Shown here piece after piece: positions 17,797 through 26,402 of a stretch of DNA of 64,000 nt. The first letter of the stretch is position 1. Each line of letters opens with the position of its first letter. The translations under genes and the position numbers were made by a program. Source of the DNA: Variovorax sp. PMC12 (lineage in GTDB: Bacteria; Pseudomonadota; Gammaproteobacteria; Burkholderiales; Burkholderiaceae_C); contig NZ_CP027774.1 in the NCBI RefSeq assembly GCF_003019815.1, positions 1,054,001 through 1,118,000 on the forward strand, written 5' to 3'. The notes beneath the pieces were generated by a model. That model saw nothing but the letters and a program-made list of their open reading frames with translations. It ran no database searches and was not told where the DNA came from.

Positions 17797-17901
17797 ATGC
17801 CCTTCCCGTTTTGGCTGCGGGTCGCGCTGTGCGCGGCGCTCGGCGTCTTCGTTCTTTGGAGCGCCGTGCGGCTGCTCATCATGTGGGTCACGCTCGACTG
17901 A
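17797..17901 (+). CDS. 34-residue single-pass membrane microprotein
   Basis: Short frame too small for usual gene calling: MPFPFWLRVALCAALGVFVL, then WSAVRLLIMWVTLD. It is almost wholly one hydrophobic helix. GGGAG stands 6 bases before ATG 17797 (an alternative in-frame ATG is at 17791). It sits between the DUF2892 gene and the next gene with 39- and 21-base gaps, so it is probably in the same transcript. Coding status is inferred from the ribosome site, hydrophobic composition and position. Confidence 0.5.
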   Translation: MPFPFWLRVALCAALGVFVLWSAVRLLIMWVTLD

Positions 17902-17922
17902 GGCCTGCGCGGAGAAACGCTC

Positions 17923-18279
17923 ATGTGCATGGCCTTGCTGAGGAAGCTCGCCAGCGTGCGGCTTCCCTACACCGAAGCCGATCCCGCGATGATCGACAGG
18001 CTGCGTGTGCTCGAGGCCGCCGGCCATATCAGGGTGCTGATCCCGCCCGTGCATGTGGACTGCGATCACTGCATGCGTCAGCCTCCGGCCACCGTGCTCG
18101 AGATCACGCCTCAGGGGCGCAGGGTCCTGAGCACGGGGACGATTGAAGAGGAAACGCCATTGGCCGCCATGCAAAGGCGGCATGCCTCGACGCCGCGGAC
18201 CAGGGCCGCCAGCGCCGCGCTGGATGTCGTCCAGTTGGCCGCATGGTTCAGCGGCACACGGCCCCGGTCAGGAGACTGA
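17923..18279 (+). CDS. Hypothetical protein with CDHC motif
   Basis: The 118-residue protein is not one I recognise. Residues 20-80 look like a small winged-helix-like fold (AMIDRLRVLEAAGHIRVLIP, then VLEITPQGRRVLSTG), with a CDHC pair at about residues 47-50 that could bind a metal. The C-terminal 35 residues are rich in Ala, Arg and Thr. GGAGAAACGCTC precedes the ATG. It appears to close the small operon with the DUF2892 protein. Confidence 0.6.
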   Translation: MCMALLRKLASVRLPYTEADPAMIDRLRVLEAAGHIRVLIPPVHVDCDHCMRQPPATVLEITPQGRRVLSTGTIEEETPLAAMQRRHASTPRTRAASAALDVVQLAAWFSGTRPRSGD

Positions 18280-18310
18280 GGCCGGGCTCATCGCCGCGCC
18301 TCCAGCGAAA

Positions 18311-18520
18311 CTACTGGATGCTGGAGGCGAACCATCGAAAGGTGTTCTTCCGATTCTGCGAGTTTCCTCCCGTCCGGATGAACAGGAAGCCGAACTGCGC
18401 ATTGCCCAGCGAGTCGACTGGAATGCCTGCGGCGCGCAAGGCCGCGATTTCATCGCGCAGGCTCAGGTCGAGCGGCAGTTTCAGTGTGATGGTCGCACTG
18501 TGGATCGTCTGCTTTTGCAT
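18311..18520 (-). CDS. Small hypothetical protein
   Basis: 69-residue frame starting MQKQTIHSATITLKLPLDLS with GGGAAG 7 bases upstream. The middle reads LRDEIAALRAAGIPVDSLGN, a plausible amphipathic helix. No family recognised. It is downstream of the 189-residue hypothetical gene on the same strand (43-base gap) and may be co-transcribed with it. Coding status is moderate: composition looks protein-like but there is no independent support. Confidence 0.45.
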   Translation of the reverse strand: MQKQTIHSATITLKLPLDLSLRDEIAALRAAGIPVDSLGNAQFGFLFIRTGGNSQNRKNTFRWFASSIQ

Positions 18521-18563
18521 GGTTCACTTCCCTTGCGTATCCCCGATGAATCCGACCGTTCCC

Positions 18564-19133
18564 CTACGAAGGTCCGGCAGCCAGGAGCCTTGCGCGCAGC
18601 ATGCCTTCGCGCAACGCATCGACAACATCGGCAGGCATGCCGCCCGCTTGTCGAAAGTCGAAGGTCGTTGTCTCGCCCTCATCCGATCGCACGACGATGA
18701 CGTCGCTCTCGGCGTTCGGCGAAACAACCCCGATGGCTTGATGCGCATCGACCGGCATCTCGGTCGCTCGCCGCAGGTACAGGTCGAAGCGTCCATGAAA
18801 ACCGAGCGGCAGCAATTCACCCTGCCCCCCGCAGACGACTTGCCGATGACGCGGTCCGGGATAGAAAGCGGACGTCCAGCGAATGCGCGCCTTCGTGTCG
18901 TCGACGGAGGTCACGCGGGCTCCGATGAAAACCGCGCCGGGCGCGAACATGCGGAACTCCCCGAGTGCCTCGAAATACCGGAACTGACGGTCGACACGGT
19001 CCTGAACCCAGGCGATCCCGTACCCGTTGGACTTCCACGCACGCGAGGCCAGGCAGGCGGCCCTCACACGCTCGCCGAGCGTTCTGCCCGCAGCGAATTC
19101 GCTGACGGTTGCCAGGCGCAGATAGCGGTACAT
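18564..19133 (-). CDS. Hypothetical protein, 189 residues
   Basis: Composition and hydrophobic pattern look like a genuine folded protein (GYGIAWVQDRVDRQFRYFEA, then FAPGAVFIGARVTSVDD), with no signal peptide and no family I recognise. Internal segments such as FHGRFDLYLRRATEMPVDAH and DVIVVRSDEGETTTFDF suggest a beta-rich fold. No convincing ribosome site precedes ATG 19133, so the start is uncertain. A long plus-strand frame covers the same bases but has shadow-like composition. Confidence 0.5.
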   Translation of the reverse strand: MYRYLRLATVSEFAAGRTLGERVRAACLASRAWKSNGYGIAWVQDRVDRQFRYFEALGEFRMFAPGAVFIGARVTSVDDTKARIRWTSAFYPGPRHRQVVCGGQGELLPLGFHGRFDLYLRRATEMPVDAHQAIGVVSPNAESDVIVVRSDEGETTTFDFRQAGGMPADVVDALREGMLRARLLAAGPS

Positions 19134-19453
19134 GGCCGTCAGCGGACGCGCACGGCGCCACTGACCAGACGATGCAACAACGGCATTGGCATGGGATTCC
19201 CTCGAGAACTGCCGGCAGCGAATGATTTTTTGGGGGGCCGGCGCGAACTCATCCTAAGACTGCGCAACGACTAAATCCAGGATAGAAATTTCGTCTGGTG
19301 GACACAAGACTATCCGCGTCGGATGGGTGGAGTGCCTCAAGAGTCGGAACGACTCATCTGGTCACATGAACCATCGCCGATAGCCCCTGTCCAGGTGATG
19401 GAAGAGCTATCATCGATTTTCTTTCTATCTCAAACAGCGCCTACCCTAGGGCT
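19134..19453. other. Intergenic region ahead of the S24-type repressor gene
   Basis: 320 bases without a supported gene. It includes a G-run (TTTTTTGGGGGGCC, near 19228) and a distinctly AT-richer stretch from about 19400 to 19440 that probably carries the promoter of the repressor gene. No tRNA, repeat or attachment site seen. Confidence 0.4.
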
Positions 19454-20071
19454 GTGAATAGCCGTCAACTAATTCGCGAAGGACGCAAGCGCCTCCAGAT
19501 GAGCGAGCAGCAATTTGCTGATGCGCTGGGGGTTAGCCGTGGCGCAGTACAGCAATGGGAAAAGCAAGGCGGCACAGCTCCGAAGCGGGCCAATCAGGCA
19601 CGCGTGGCGAAGCTGCTTGGGATTTCCGTCGCCGAACTGGTCTCGGGTGTGTCGGCGGGCGCACGAGGGGTCGACGTGCGTGCTGAAGTTCCCCTGGTCT
19701 CCGAGGTCGAGGCGGGCAACTACACCGTCATCGACAACTTCAAGCCGACGACGCAATTCGACGCCATCCCTGTGAGCGTGCCGGTCAAGCGGCACACCTA
19801 CGCACTGCGGGTCCATGGCGACAGCATGGTCAGCGAAAGCGGCGACTCCTTTCCCGCCGGATCCATCCTGATCGTCGAACCCGAGATGGAGGCCTTCCCC
19901 GGCGACTATGTCATCGCGGTGAACCATGCCAGCGAGACCACGTTCAAGCAGCTCGTGAAAGACGGCGGAGACCTGTATCTCAAGCCGTTGAACAGCCGAT
20001 ATCCCATCAAGCCGCTCGGCAATGCGCGGGTCATCGGCGTCGTGCGCGAATTCACCAAGCGTTTTCGGTAG
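19454..20071 (+). CDS. XRE-S24 (LexA/CI-like) transcriptional repressor
   Basis: 205-residue repressor starting at GTG 19454. Residues 1-60 are an XRE helix-turn-helix (QQFADALGVSRGAVQQWEKQ). Residues about 75-205 are a LexA-like S24 peptidase domain with catalytic Ser in VHGDSMVSE and the general-base Lys likely in ETTFKQLV. Self-cleaving members respond to RecA filaments; a SAGARG Ala-Gly pair near residue 76 is a possible cleavage point. Such proteins usually govern prophages or damage genes, yet no phage genes are nearby. A palindrome just downstream may be its operator. Confidence 0.85.
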   Translation: MNSRQLIREGRKRLQMSEQQFADALGVSRGAVQQWEKQGGTAPKRANQARVAKLLGISVAELVSGVSAGARGVDVRAEVPLVSEVEAGNYTVIDNFKPTTQFDAIPVSVPVKRHTYALRVHGDSMVSESGDSFPAGSILIVEPEMEAFPGDYVIAVNHASETTFKQLVKDGGDLYLKPLNSRYPIKPLGNARVIGVVREFTKRFR

Positions 20072-20094
20072 CGGGCGCAAAAAAATCGCAAGTA

Positions 20095-20113
20095 TGTAGA
20101 TAGATTTTCTACA
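20095..20113. promoter_or_regulatory. Inverted repeat after the S24 repressor gene
   Basis: TGTAGA, 7-base spacer TAGATTT, then TCTACA: perfect 6-base arms in an AT-rich patch unlike the surrounding DNA, 23 bases after the repressor stop and upstream of the next small gene. An operator for the repressor or a weak terminator are both possible. Confidence 0.4.
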
Positions 20114-20175
20114 AAGCGATACATTTTCCATCCTGGCGCGGCAATCGCCTGGCTCATTCGGGCAAGACGGCTGCG

Positions 20176-20529
20176 GTGGAAAGGATCGAACATGGATCCC
20201 CCGCAGCGGGTCAACCCCGGCGCGAGTTTTCGATGGCCGAAAGAACCGGTCGAAAACCATGGTTGCCGCAATCCTGGCGGAAGCAGGCGGCAATGAAGCT
20301 GATCCTGCCGCCACAGTACCGGGACCGGTTCGAATTCGTGTTCAACGTTGACCAGAGCTTCGATAGCCGGACAGTCGTGTGCAGGGCCGAGATCTTCGAG
20401 CATTCCGTCCTCAAAGCCGTCCTGCAGATCGTGGACACGAAGCGCACGCGGCTCGAAGTCGTCGATGCAGTCTTGGTTCGCTGCATCCGCTGGGCGGACC
20501 TCCGGATTCAGGACGAAGCGGGCGTCTGA
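20176..20529 (+). CDS. Hypothetical protein, start uncertain
   Basis: Up to 117 residues. The well-formed part is the last 80 residues (LPPQYRDRFEFVFNVDQSFD, then VVDAVLVRCIRWADLRIQDE). I do not recognise it. Possible starts are GTG 20176 (no good ribosome site), ATG 20233 or ATG 20293 (MKLILPPQYRD), the last perhaps the most protein-like. It converges with the TauE/SafE-type gene 14 bases further on. It could belong with the S24 repressor. Confidence 0.45.
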   Translation: MERIEHGSPAAGQPRREFSMAERTGRKPWLPQSWRKQAAMKLILPPQYRDRFEFVFNVDQSFDSRTVVCRAEIFEHSVLKAVLQIVDTKRTRLEVVDAVLVRCIRWADLRIQDEAGV

Positions 20530-20543
20530 TTCATCTCTCTGCG

Positions 20544-21248
20544 TTAGCGGCACCAGGCCTCGATTTGGCGAACGAGGTCCGACCACAGCGCCTGCACAGC
20601 CACTGCGGCCAGCAGCACGCCAGCCAACCTCGCGCCCCAGGCCTGGCGCGTCCTGCCGCCAGCCAGCCGCAAACGCTGCCAGAGCCACGGCCCGACCAGC
20701 AGCGAGATGCCGCTGCCGGCAGCAAACAATGCCATCAGCGCTGCGCCCTCCAGGGCGCCGTTGGCCATGCCTGCCAGCATCAATGCCGAGTACAGCAGCC
20801 CGCAAGGCAGCGCCACCCACAGCAGCCCGGTTGCAAGCACGCCCAGCCACGTGCCGCCGGCATGCGAGCGAAGACGCGTTTCGAGCGAGCGGCCGATGCG
20901 CTGTGCCCACAGCGGCTGCCGGCCCGTGGCGGCCAGCATCGCGCCCCAGGCGAACACGAACACATGCAGCAGCACCCACAACGGCCGCAGCGCGGCAACC
21001 TGTGTGCTGGCCAGTGCGAGGCTGTCGACGCTGGCGGCGGCGACGGCGCCTGCCGCAGCGTAGCTCGCGAAGCGCCCCAGTTGGAAAGCGCCGGGCGCCG
21101 CGAACGTCGCCATCGCGCCGTGCTGCGCCGTGGACGCGAGCGGCACGATGCGAATGACCGCCGACGAAGCCGCACCGCACATCGCCACGCAGTGCGGACC
21201 GCCGGCAAGGCCCATGACAAACGCGGCACCGGCGAGCGCGCCCTGCAT
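20544..21248 (-). CDS. TauE/SafE-type (DUF-like heavy-metal/cytochrome-associated) membrane protein
   Basis: 234-residue polytopic protein with about six membrane helices. The first helix carries GLAGGPHCVAMCGAASSAV; the HCxxMCG motif is typical of the branch of the TauE/SafE superfamily found beside cbb3 oxidase genes and suspected to handle copper for oxidase assembly. ATG 21248 follows the hemN stop by 2 bases, making it the last gene of the cco operon. The specific cargo is not proven; sulfite export is unlikely in this context. Confidence 0.75.
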   Translation of the reverse strand: MQGALAGAAFVMGLAGGPHCVAMCGAASSAVIRIVPLASTAQHGAMATFAAPGAFQLGRFASYAAAGAVAAASVDSLALASTQVAALRPLWVLLHVFVFAWGAMLAATGRQPLWAQRIGRSLETRLRSHAGGTWLGVLATGLLWVALPCGLLYSALMLAGMANGALEGAALMALFAAGSGISLLVGPWLWQRLRLAGGRTRQAWGARLAGVLLAAVAVQALWSDLVRQIEAWCR

Positions 21249-21250
21249 GG

Positions 21251-22660
21251 TCAGACCACGCGCGAAAAGCGCGTGCGGTTCGCGCGGGCGTAGCGGTCGA
21301 ACACCATCGCGATGGCACGCACCAGGAACCAGCCTTGCTCGGTGACCGTGATGTCGTGATCGCTCAACCGCACCATGCCGCAGGCGACCAACGGCCCGAG
21401 CGCCGCGAATTCGGTGGCGAAGTAGTGCCGGAAATCGACGGCGTGGGCCTCGCCCATGGCATCGAAGTCGACCCGGCCGCGGCACATCAGCGCCATGATC
21501 ACCGCGCGGCGCAGCAAGTCGTCGCGCGACAGTACGAGGCCGCGCACCACGGGCAGATGCCCCCGATCGAGAAGGTCGTAGTACTCGTCGAGCGTCTTGG
21601 CGTTCTGGCTGTAGGTGGCCCCCACGCGTCCGATGGCGGAGACGCCCAGCGCTATGAGGTCGCCATCGGGCCGCGTGCCGTAGCCCTGGAAGTCGCGCTG
21701 CAGCGTTCCGTGCCGCTTCGCGACGGCAAGCGGATCGTCTGGCAACGCGAAATGATCCATGCCGATGTACACGTAGCCGGCTGCCGTGAGCACGTCGATC
21801 GCTCGCGCGAGCATGCGCACGCGCCCGGCCGCATCCGGCAGTTCCTCGGCCAGGATGCGACGCTGCGGCTTGAAGCGCTCCGGCAGGTGCGCGTAGGCGT
21901 ACAGCGCGATGCGATCGGGCCGCAGTTCGCGGATCTGCGACAGCGTGCGTTCGAAGGAGGCATCGTTCTGCCGCGGCAACCCGTAGATCAGGTCCACGTT
22001 GATCGACTCGAACCCCAGTGCACGCGCGGCCGCCATCAGAGAGAAGACCTGCGACGCCGGCTGAACGCGGTGCACGGCTTGCTGCACCGCGGGGTCGAAG
22101 TCCTGCACGCCGAAACTCAGGCGGTTGAACCCCAGCGCTGCCAGGTCCGACAGCCGCTGCGCGTCGACGGTGCGCGGATCGATCTCTATCGACCGCTCGC
22201 CGCCGCGCTCGAAGCAGAAGGAGCGGTGCAGCAGCGCGGCGAGCTCGGCCAGTTCCTGGTCGTCCAGGAAGGTCGGCGAGCCGCCGCCCAGGTGCAGCTG
22301 GCTCACGGTCGCGCCGCGCCCCAGCTGCGCCGCCTGCAGCTCGATCTCGCGCGCCAGGTAAGCCAGGTACTGGCGTCCCCGCTCCTTGTGGCGCGTGACG
22401 ACCTTGTTGCAGGCGCAGTAGTAGCACAGCGATTCGCAGAACGGGATGTGCACGTAGAGCGACAGCGGCGCCGCTTGCGCGCCGGCGTCGCGTCGCTCGC
22501 GCAGGGCCTGCAGATAGTCGTCTTCGCCGAAGGCCTCTACGAAACGGTCGGCGGTGGGATAGGAGGTGTAGCGCGGCCCGGGAACGTCGAACTGCCGCAG
22601 CAGTTCGATCGGCAAGGCAGGCGCGGGAACGTCGAGGACAGCTGCTGAGGACATGTTCAT
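21251..22660 (-). CDS. hemN: Oxygen-independent coproporphyrinogen III oxidase
   Basis: Radical-SAM enzyme that decarboxylates coproporphyrinogen III to protoporphyrinogen IX without oxygen. 469 residues. The cluster motif CESLCYYCACNKVV (CxxxCxxC) is at about residue 68, after YTSYPTADRF; LHLGGGSPTFL and GFNRLSFGVQDFDPAVQQAV follow, as in HemN proper and unlike HemW. The ATG at 22660 overlaps the stop of the upstream 88-residue gene in an ATGA, supporting this start; the longer frame to 22975 is rejected. Position at the end of the cco operon couples haem supply to oxidase synthesis under low oxygen. Confidence 0.95.
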   Translation of the reverse strand: MNMSSAAVLDVPAPALPIELLRQFDVPGPRYTSYPTADRFVEAFGEDDYLQALRERRDAGAQAAPLSLYVHIPFCESLCYYCACNKVVTRHKERGRQYLAYLAREIELQAAQLGRGATVSQLHLGGGSPTFLDDQELAELAALLHRSFCFERGGERSIEIDPRTVDAQRLSDLAALGFNRLSFGVQDFDPAVQQAVHRVQPASQVFSLMAAARALGFESINVDLIYGLPRQNDASFERTLSQIRELRPDRIALYAYAHLPERFKPQRRILAEELPDAAGRVRMLARAIDVLTAAGYVYIGMDHFALPDDPLAVAKRHGTLQRDFQGYGTRPDGDLIALGVSAIGRVGATYSQNAKTLDEYYDLLDRGHLPVVRGLVLSRDDLLRRAVIMALMCRGRVDFDAMGEAHAVDFRHYFATEFAALGPLVACGMVRLSDHDITVTEQGWFLVRAIAMVFDRYARANRTRFSRVV

Positions 22661-22923
22661 CCCGAAAATGTTTGAGGTGGCGCGCCTCGGCGCTCGGCCG
22701 CCGGCGGCCTGGCGAGCAGCACGGTGCAGGCGCTCGATGCCGCCGCCATCAGCCAGAAGACGAAGAACGCCGCCGTGTACAGGCTCTGGCGGGACATCCG
22801 CAGCGCATCGGCGCCGCAGAAGGTGTTGAGCGGATCGAACAGCGCGAACACCAGCACCTCCATGCCGCAAGCCACCAGGAAGGAGGGCCAGAGGATGGTC
22901 GCCAGCTGGCGCCACCCGTTCAT
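22657..22923 (-). CDS. Small cco-locus membrane protein
   Basis: 88-residue protein with two predicted helices (WPSFLVACGMEVLVFALF and SLYTAAFFVFWLMAAASSAC). It is fused by ATGA overlaps to fixH upstream and hemN downstream, so it belongs to the operon. I know similar small membrane genes at this position in Burkholderiales cco loci but no defined function; an assembly factor is a guess. Ends in a Pro/Arg-rich tail. Confidence 0.75.
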   Translation of the reverse strand: MNGWRQLATILWPSFLVACGMEVLVFALFDPLNTFCGADALRMSRQSLYTAAFFVFWLMAAASSACTVLLARPPAAERRGAPPQTFSG

Positions 22924-23213
22924 GACCCGGGCCTCCCCGACGGCGGCGGCACATCCTCGGCGGGCGTGAGCGCATGGTTTCGCCCTGCGAGCGCGGGCAT
23001 GAGTTTCTTGTCGCCCAGCGTCTTGTTGATCTCGATGCCCTCGCGGTAGTAGTCCTCGGACACCAGTGCTTCGGGGCGGGAGAGCGCGAGCCAGAGCGTC
23101 ACGAAGCCCGCGACCACCACCACCGCGGGCCCCGCGATCACCATCCAGACCATCGGGTAGCGCCACCATGCGAGCGCCGCGGGTTCGGGTGTTGTTGTTG
23201 CCATCGTGTTCAT
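22920..23213 (-). CDS. fixH: FixH family cytochrome oxidase accessory protein
   Basis: 97-residue protein with one N-terminal membrane helix (about 20-45, MVWMVIAGPAVVVVAGFVTL) and the family signature EDYYREGIEINKTLGDKK. FixH/CcoH is needed for stable assembly of the cbb3 oxidase, probably by contacting CcoP or the copper pump. Ten bases follow the ccoG start-side gene; the stop overlaps the next start as ATGA. A shorter member compared with rhizobial FixH (about 160), as usual in betaproteobacteria. Confidence 0.85.
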   Translation of the reverse strand: MNTMATTTPEPAALAWWRYPMVWMVIAGPAVVVVAGFVTLWLALSRPEALVSEDYYREGIEINKTLGDKKLMPALAGRNHALTPAEDVPPPSGRPGS

Positions 23214-23222
23214 CTCGACCTT

Positions 23223-24638
<1,416 letters not shown>

Positions 24639-24650
24639 GGACGCGCGGCC

Positions 24651-25589
24651 TCAGGGTCCGGCCGCCGCGGGCGCGGCGGCGGAGGTGGCGTTCGTGTTCG
24701 AGAAGCCCCACACATACGAGGCCAGCAGCTTGATCTGTGCCTCGGTGAGCCGGCCCTGCTGCGCCGGCATCTCGTTGCGCTTGCCCTCGTTGATCATCTG
24801 GATGATGGCGGCCTCGCCGTAGCCATGCAGCCAGATCTTGTCGCTGAGGTTGGGTGCCCCCAGCGCCTGGTTGCCGACGCCGCCGATCCCATGGCAGGCC
24901 GCGCAGGCCGTGAACTTCGACTTGCCAAGGCCGGCGCGCACCGAATCATGCGGCTCACCCGACAGGCTCAGCACGTAGTTGGCCAGATTCTTCACGTCCT
25001 CCGTCGTCCCGACCGCCGCGGCCATGGGCGGCATGACGCCGATGCGCCCGTTGGTGATGGTCTCGACGATCTTGTCGGGCGTGCCGCCGTGCAGCCAGTC
25101 CTTGTCGGTGAGATTGGGAAATCCCTTGCTCCCGCGCGCATCGGAGCCATGGCACTGGGCGCAGTTGTTCATGAACAGGCGCTCGCCGATGCCCCTGGCC
25201 TGCGGGTCGCGCGCCACCTCCTCGACAGGCATGGCCGTGAAGCGGGCATAGACCGGGGCGAGGGCCTGCGTGGCCTGGGCGACCTCGGCGTCATAGGCGC
25301 TGCGCGAGCTCCAGCCGGACCGCCCCCCGAAGCTCCCCAGGCCGGGGAAGACAGCCAGATAGCCCAGAGAAAAAACGATGGTCAGCACGAACAGCCCGAT
25401 CCACCACATGGGGAGAGGGTTGTTGGCTTCGCGCAGGTCTTCGTCCCAGACATGGCCGGTGGTGTTGTCGGCGCTGGCCGGCACGCGCTTTCGCGCCGTC
25501 AGCCATAGCAGCAGCACGCAGCCGAGGATGCTCAGCAGCGACGCCACGGCAACGTAGTTCGACCAGAAATGGCTGATGAAATCGCTCAT
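24651..25589 (-). CDS. ccoP: cbb3 cytochrome c oxidase subunit III (dihaem)
   Basis: 312-residue membrane-anchored dihaem cytochrome c, the electron entry subunit. Two membrane segments near the N-terminus (about 12-30 and 62-82) precede two class I haem sites, NCAQCHGSDARG and CAACHGIGGVGNQ, each with a distal Met (PPMAAAV and EMPAQQG regions). The C-terminus is an Ala/Pro-rich tail. It follows ccoQ by 12 bases and precedes ccoG by 12. Confidence 0.95.
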   Translation of the reverse strand: MSDFISHFWSNYVAVASLLSILGCVLLLWLTARKRVPASADNTTGHVWDEDLREANNPLPMWWIGLFVLTIVFSLGYLAVFPGLGSFGGRSGWSSRSAYDAEVAQATQALAPVYARFTAMPVEEVARDPQARGIGERLFMNNCAQCHGSDARGSKGFPNLTDKDWLHGGTPDKIVETITNGRIGVMPPMAAAVGTTEDVKNLANYVLSLSGEPHDSVRAGLGKSKFTACAACHGIGGVGNQALGAPNLSDKIWLHGYGEAAIIQMINEGKRNEMPAQQGRLTEAQIKLLASYVWGFSNTNATSAAAPAAAGP

Positions 25590-25601
25590 GTGGGGTCTCC
25601 T

Positions 25602-25742
25602 TCAGTCCTGCTCGAACGGCAGGCGGGCCGCTTCCTGGAAGTCGCGCGCATTGCGCCGCGAGTACGCCCAGATCACGATGCCGATGAAAAGCACGAAGCA
25701 GACGACGGTGGCGGCGACGCGCAAGGTGGTGATGTCGATCAT
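25602..25742 (-). CDS. ccoQ: cbb3 oxidase subunit CcoQ
   Basis: 46-residue single-helix protein, MIDITTLRVAATVVCFVLFI, then GIVIWAYSRRNARDFQEAAR. FixQ/CcoQ stabilises the oxidase complex. The hydrophobic helix followed by YSRRN and an acidic tail is characteristic. It is the normal gene between ccoO and ccoP. The longer in-frame start upstream overlaps ccoO and is rejected. Confidence 0.9.
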   Translation of the reverse strand: MIDITTLRVAATVVCFVLFIGIVIWAYSRRNARDFQEAARLPFEQD

Positions 25743-25761
25743 GGTTTCGCTCCTTCCCTGC

Positions 25762-26394
25762 CTACTTGAGCGCCAGGCCCAGCGACTGCAGGTAGGCCAC
25801 GGTGGCCTCCATCTCGGTCTTGCCCGTGACCTCTTCGCGGGCCTTGGCGATCTCCGCGTCGGTGTAGGGCACGCCGGCGACGCGCAGCGCGCGCATGTGG
25901 GCCGGCAGGGACTCTGCGTCGACCAGGCTCTTTTCAAGCCATGTATAGGCCGGCATGTTCGACTCGGGCACGAGGTCGCGCGGATTGTTCAGGTGGATGC
26001 GATGCCATTCGTCGCTGTACTTGCCGCCCACGCGCTGCAGGTCGGGGCCGGTGCGCTTGCTGCCCCACTGGAACGGGTGGTCGTAGACGAACTCGCCGGC
26101 CACGGAGTAGTGGCCATAGCGCAGCGTCTCCGAGCGGAAGGGGCGGATCATCTGCGAGTGGCAGTTGTAGCAACCCTCGCGAAGGTAGATGTCGCGTCCG
26201 GCGAGCTGCAGCGGCGTGAGCGGCTTGACGCCCTGCACCGCTTCGGTGGTGGACTTCTGGAAGAAGAGCGGCACGATCTCGACGAGGCCGCCGATGGCCA
26301 CGACCACCAGGATCAGGACGATCATCAACAGGTTGTTGGTCTCGATCTTCTCGTGGGAGAAGCCGGTGGACGCGGGTGTCTTGGGGTTGTTCAT
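25762..26394 (-). CDS. ccoO: cbb3 oxidase subunit II (monohaem)
   Basis: 210-residue membrane-anchored monohaem cytochrome c. One N-terminal helix (about 20-42, LLMIVLILVVVAIGGLVEIV) and a haem site in YLREGCYNCHSQMIRPF; the following RYGHYSVAGEFVYDHPFQWG and KRTGPDLQRVGGKYSDEWH are diagnostic of CcoO. ATG 26394 starts MNNPKTPAST; the upstream frame extension lies within ccoN. Passes electrons between CcoP and the CcoN haems. Confidence 0.95.
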   Translation of the reverse strand: MNNPKTPASTGFSHEKIETNNLLMIVLILVVVAIGGLVEIVPLFFQKSTTEAVQGVKPLTPLQLAGRDIYLREGCYNCHSQMIRPFRSETLRYGHYSVAGEFVYDHPFQWGSKRTGPDLQRVGGKYSDEWHRIHLNNPRDLVPESNMPAYTWLEKSLVDAESLPAHMRALRVAGVPYTDAEIAKAREEVTGKTEMEATVAYLQSLGLALK

Positions 26395-26402
26395 GGATGT
26401 CC

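Noticed and set aside
18243..19274. A 343-codon plus-strand frame over the two hypothetical minus-strand genes
   Set aside because: Composition is low-complexity and shadow-like; the minus-strand frames look more like folded proteins, though neither is proven.
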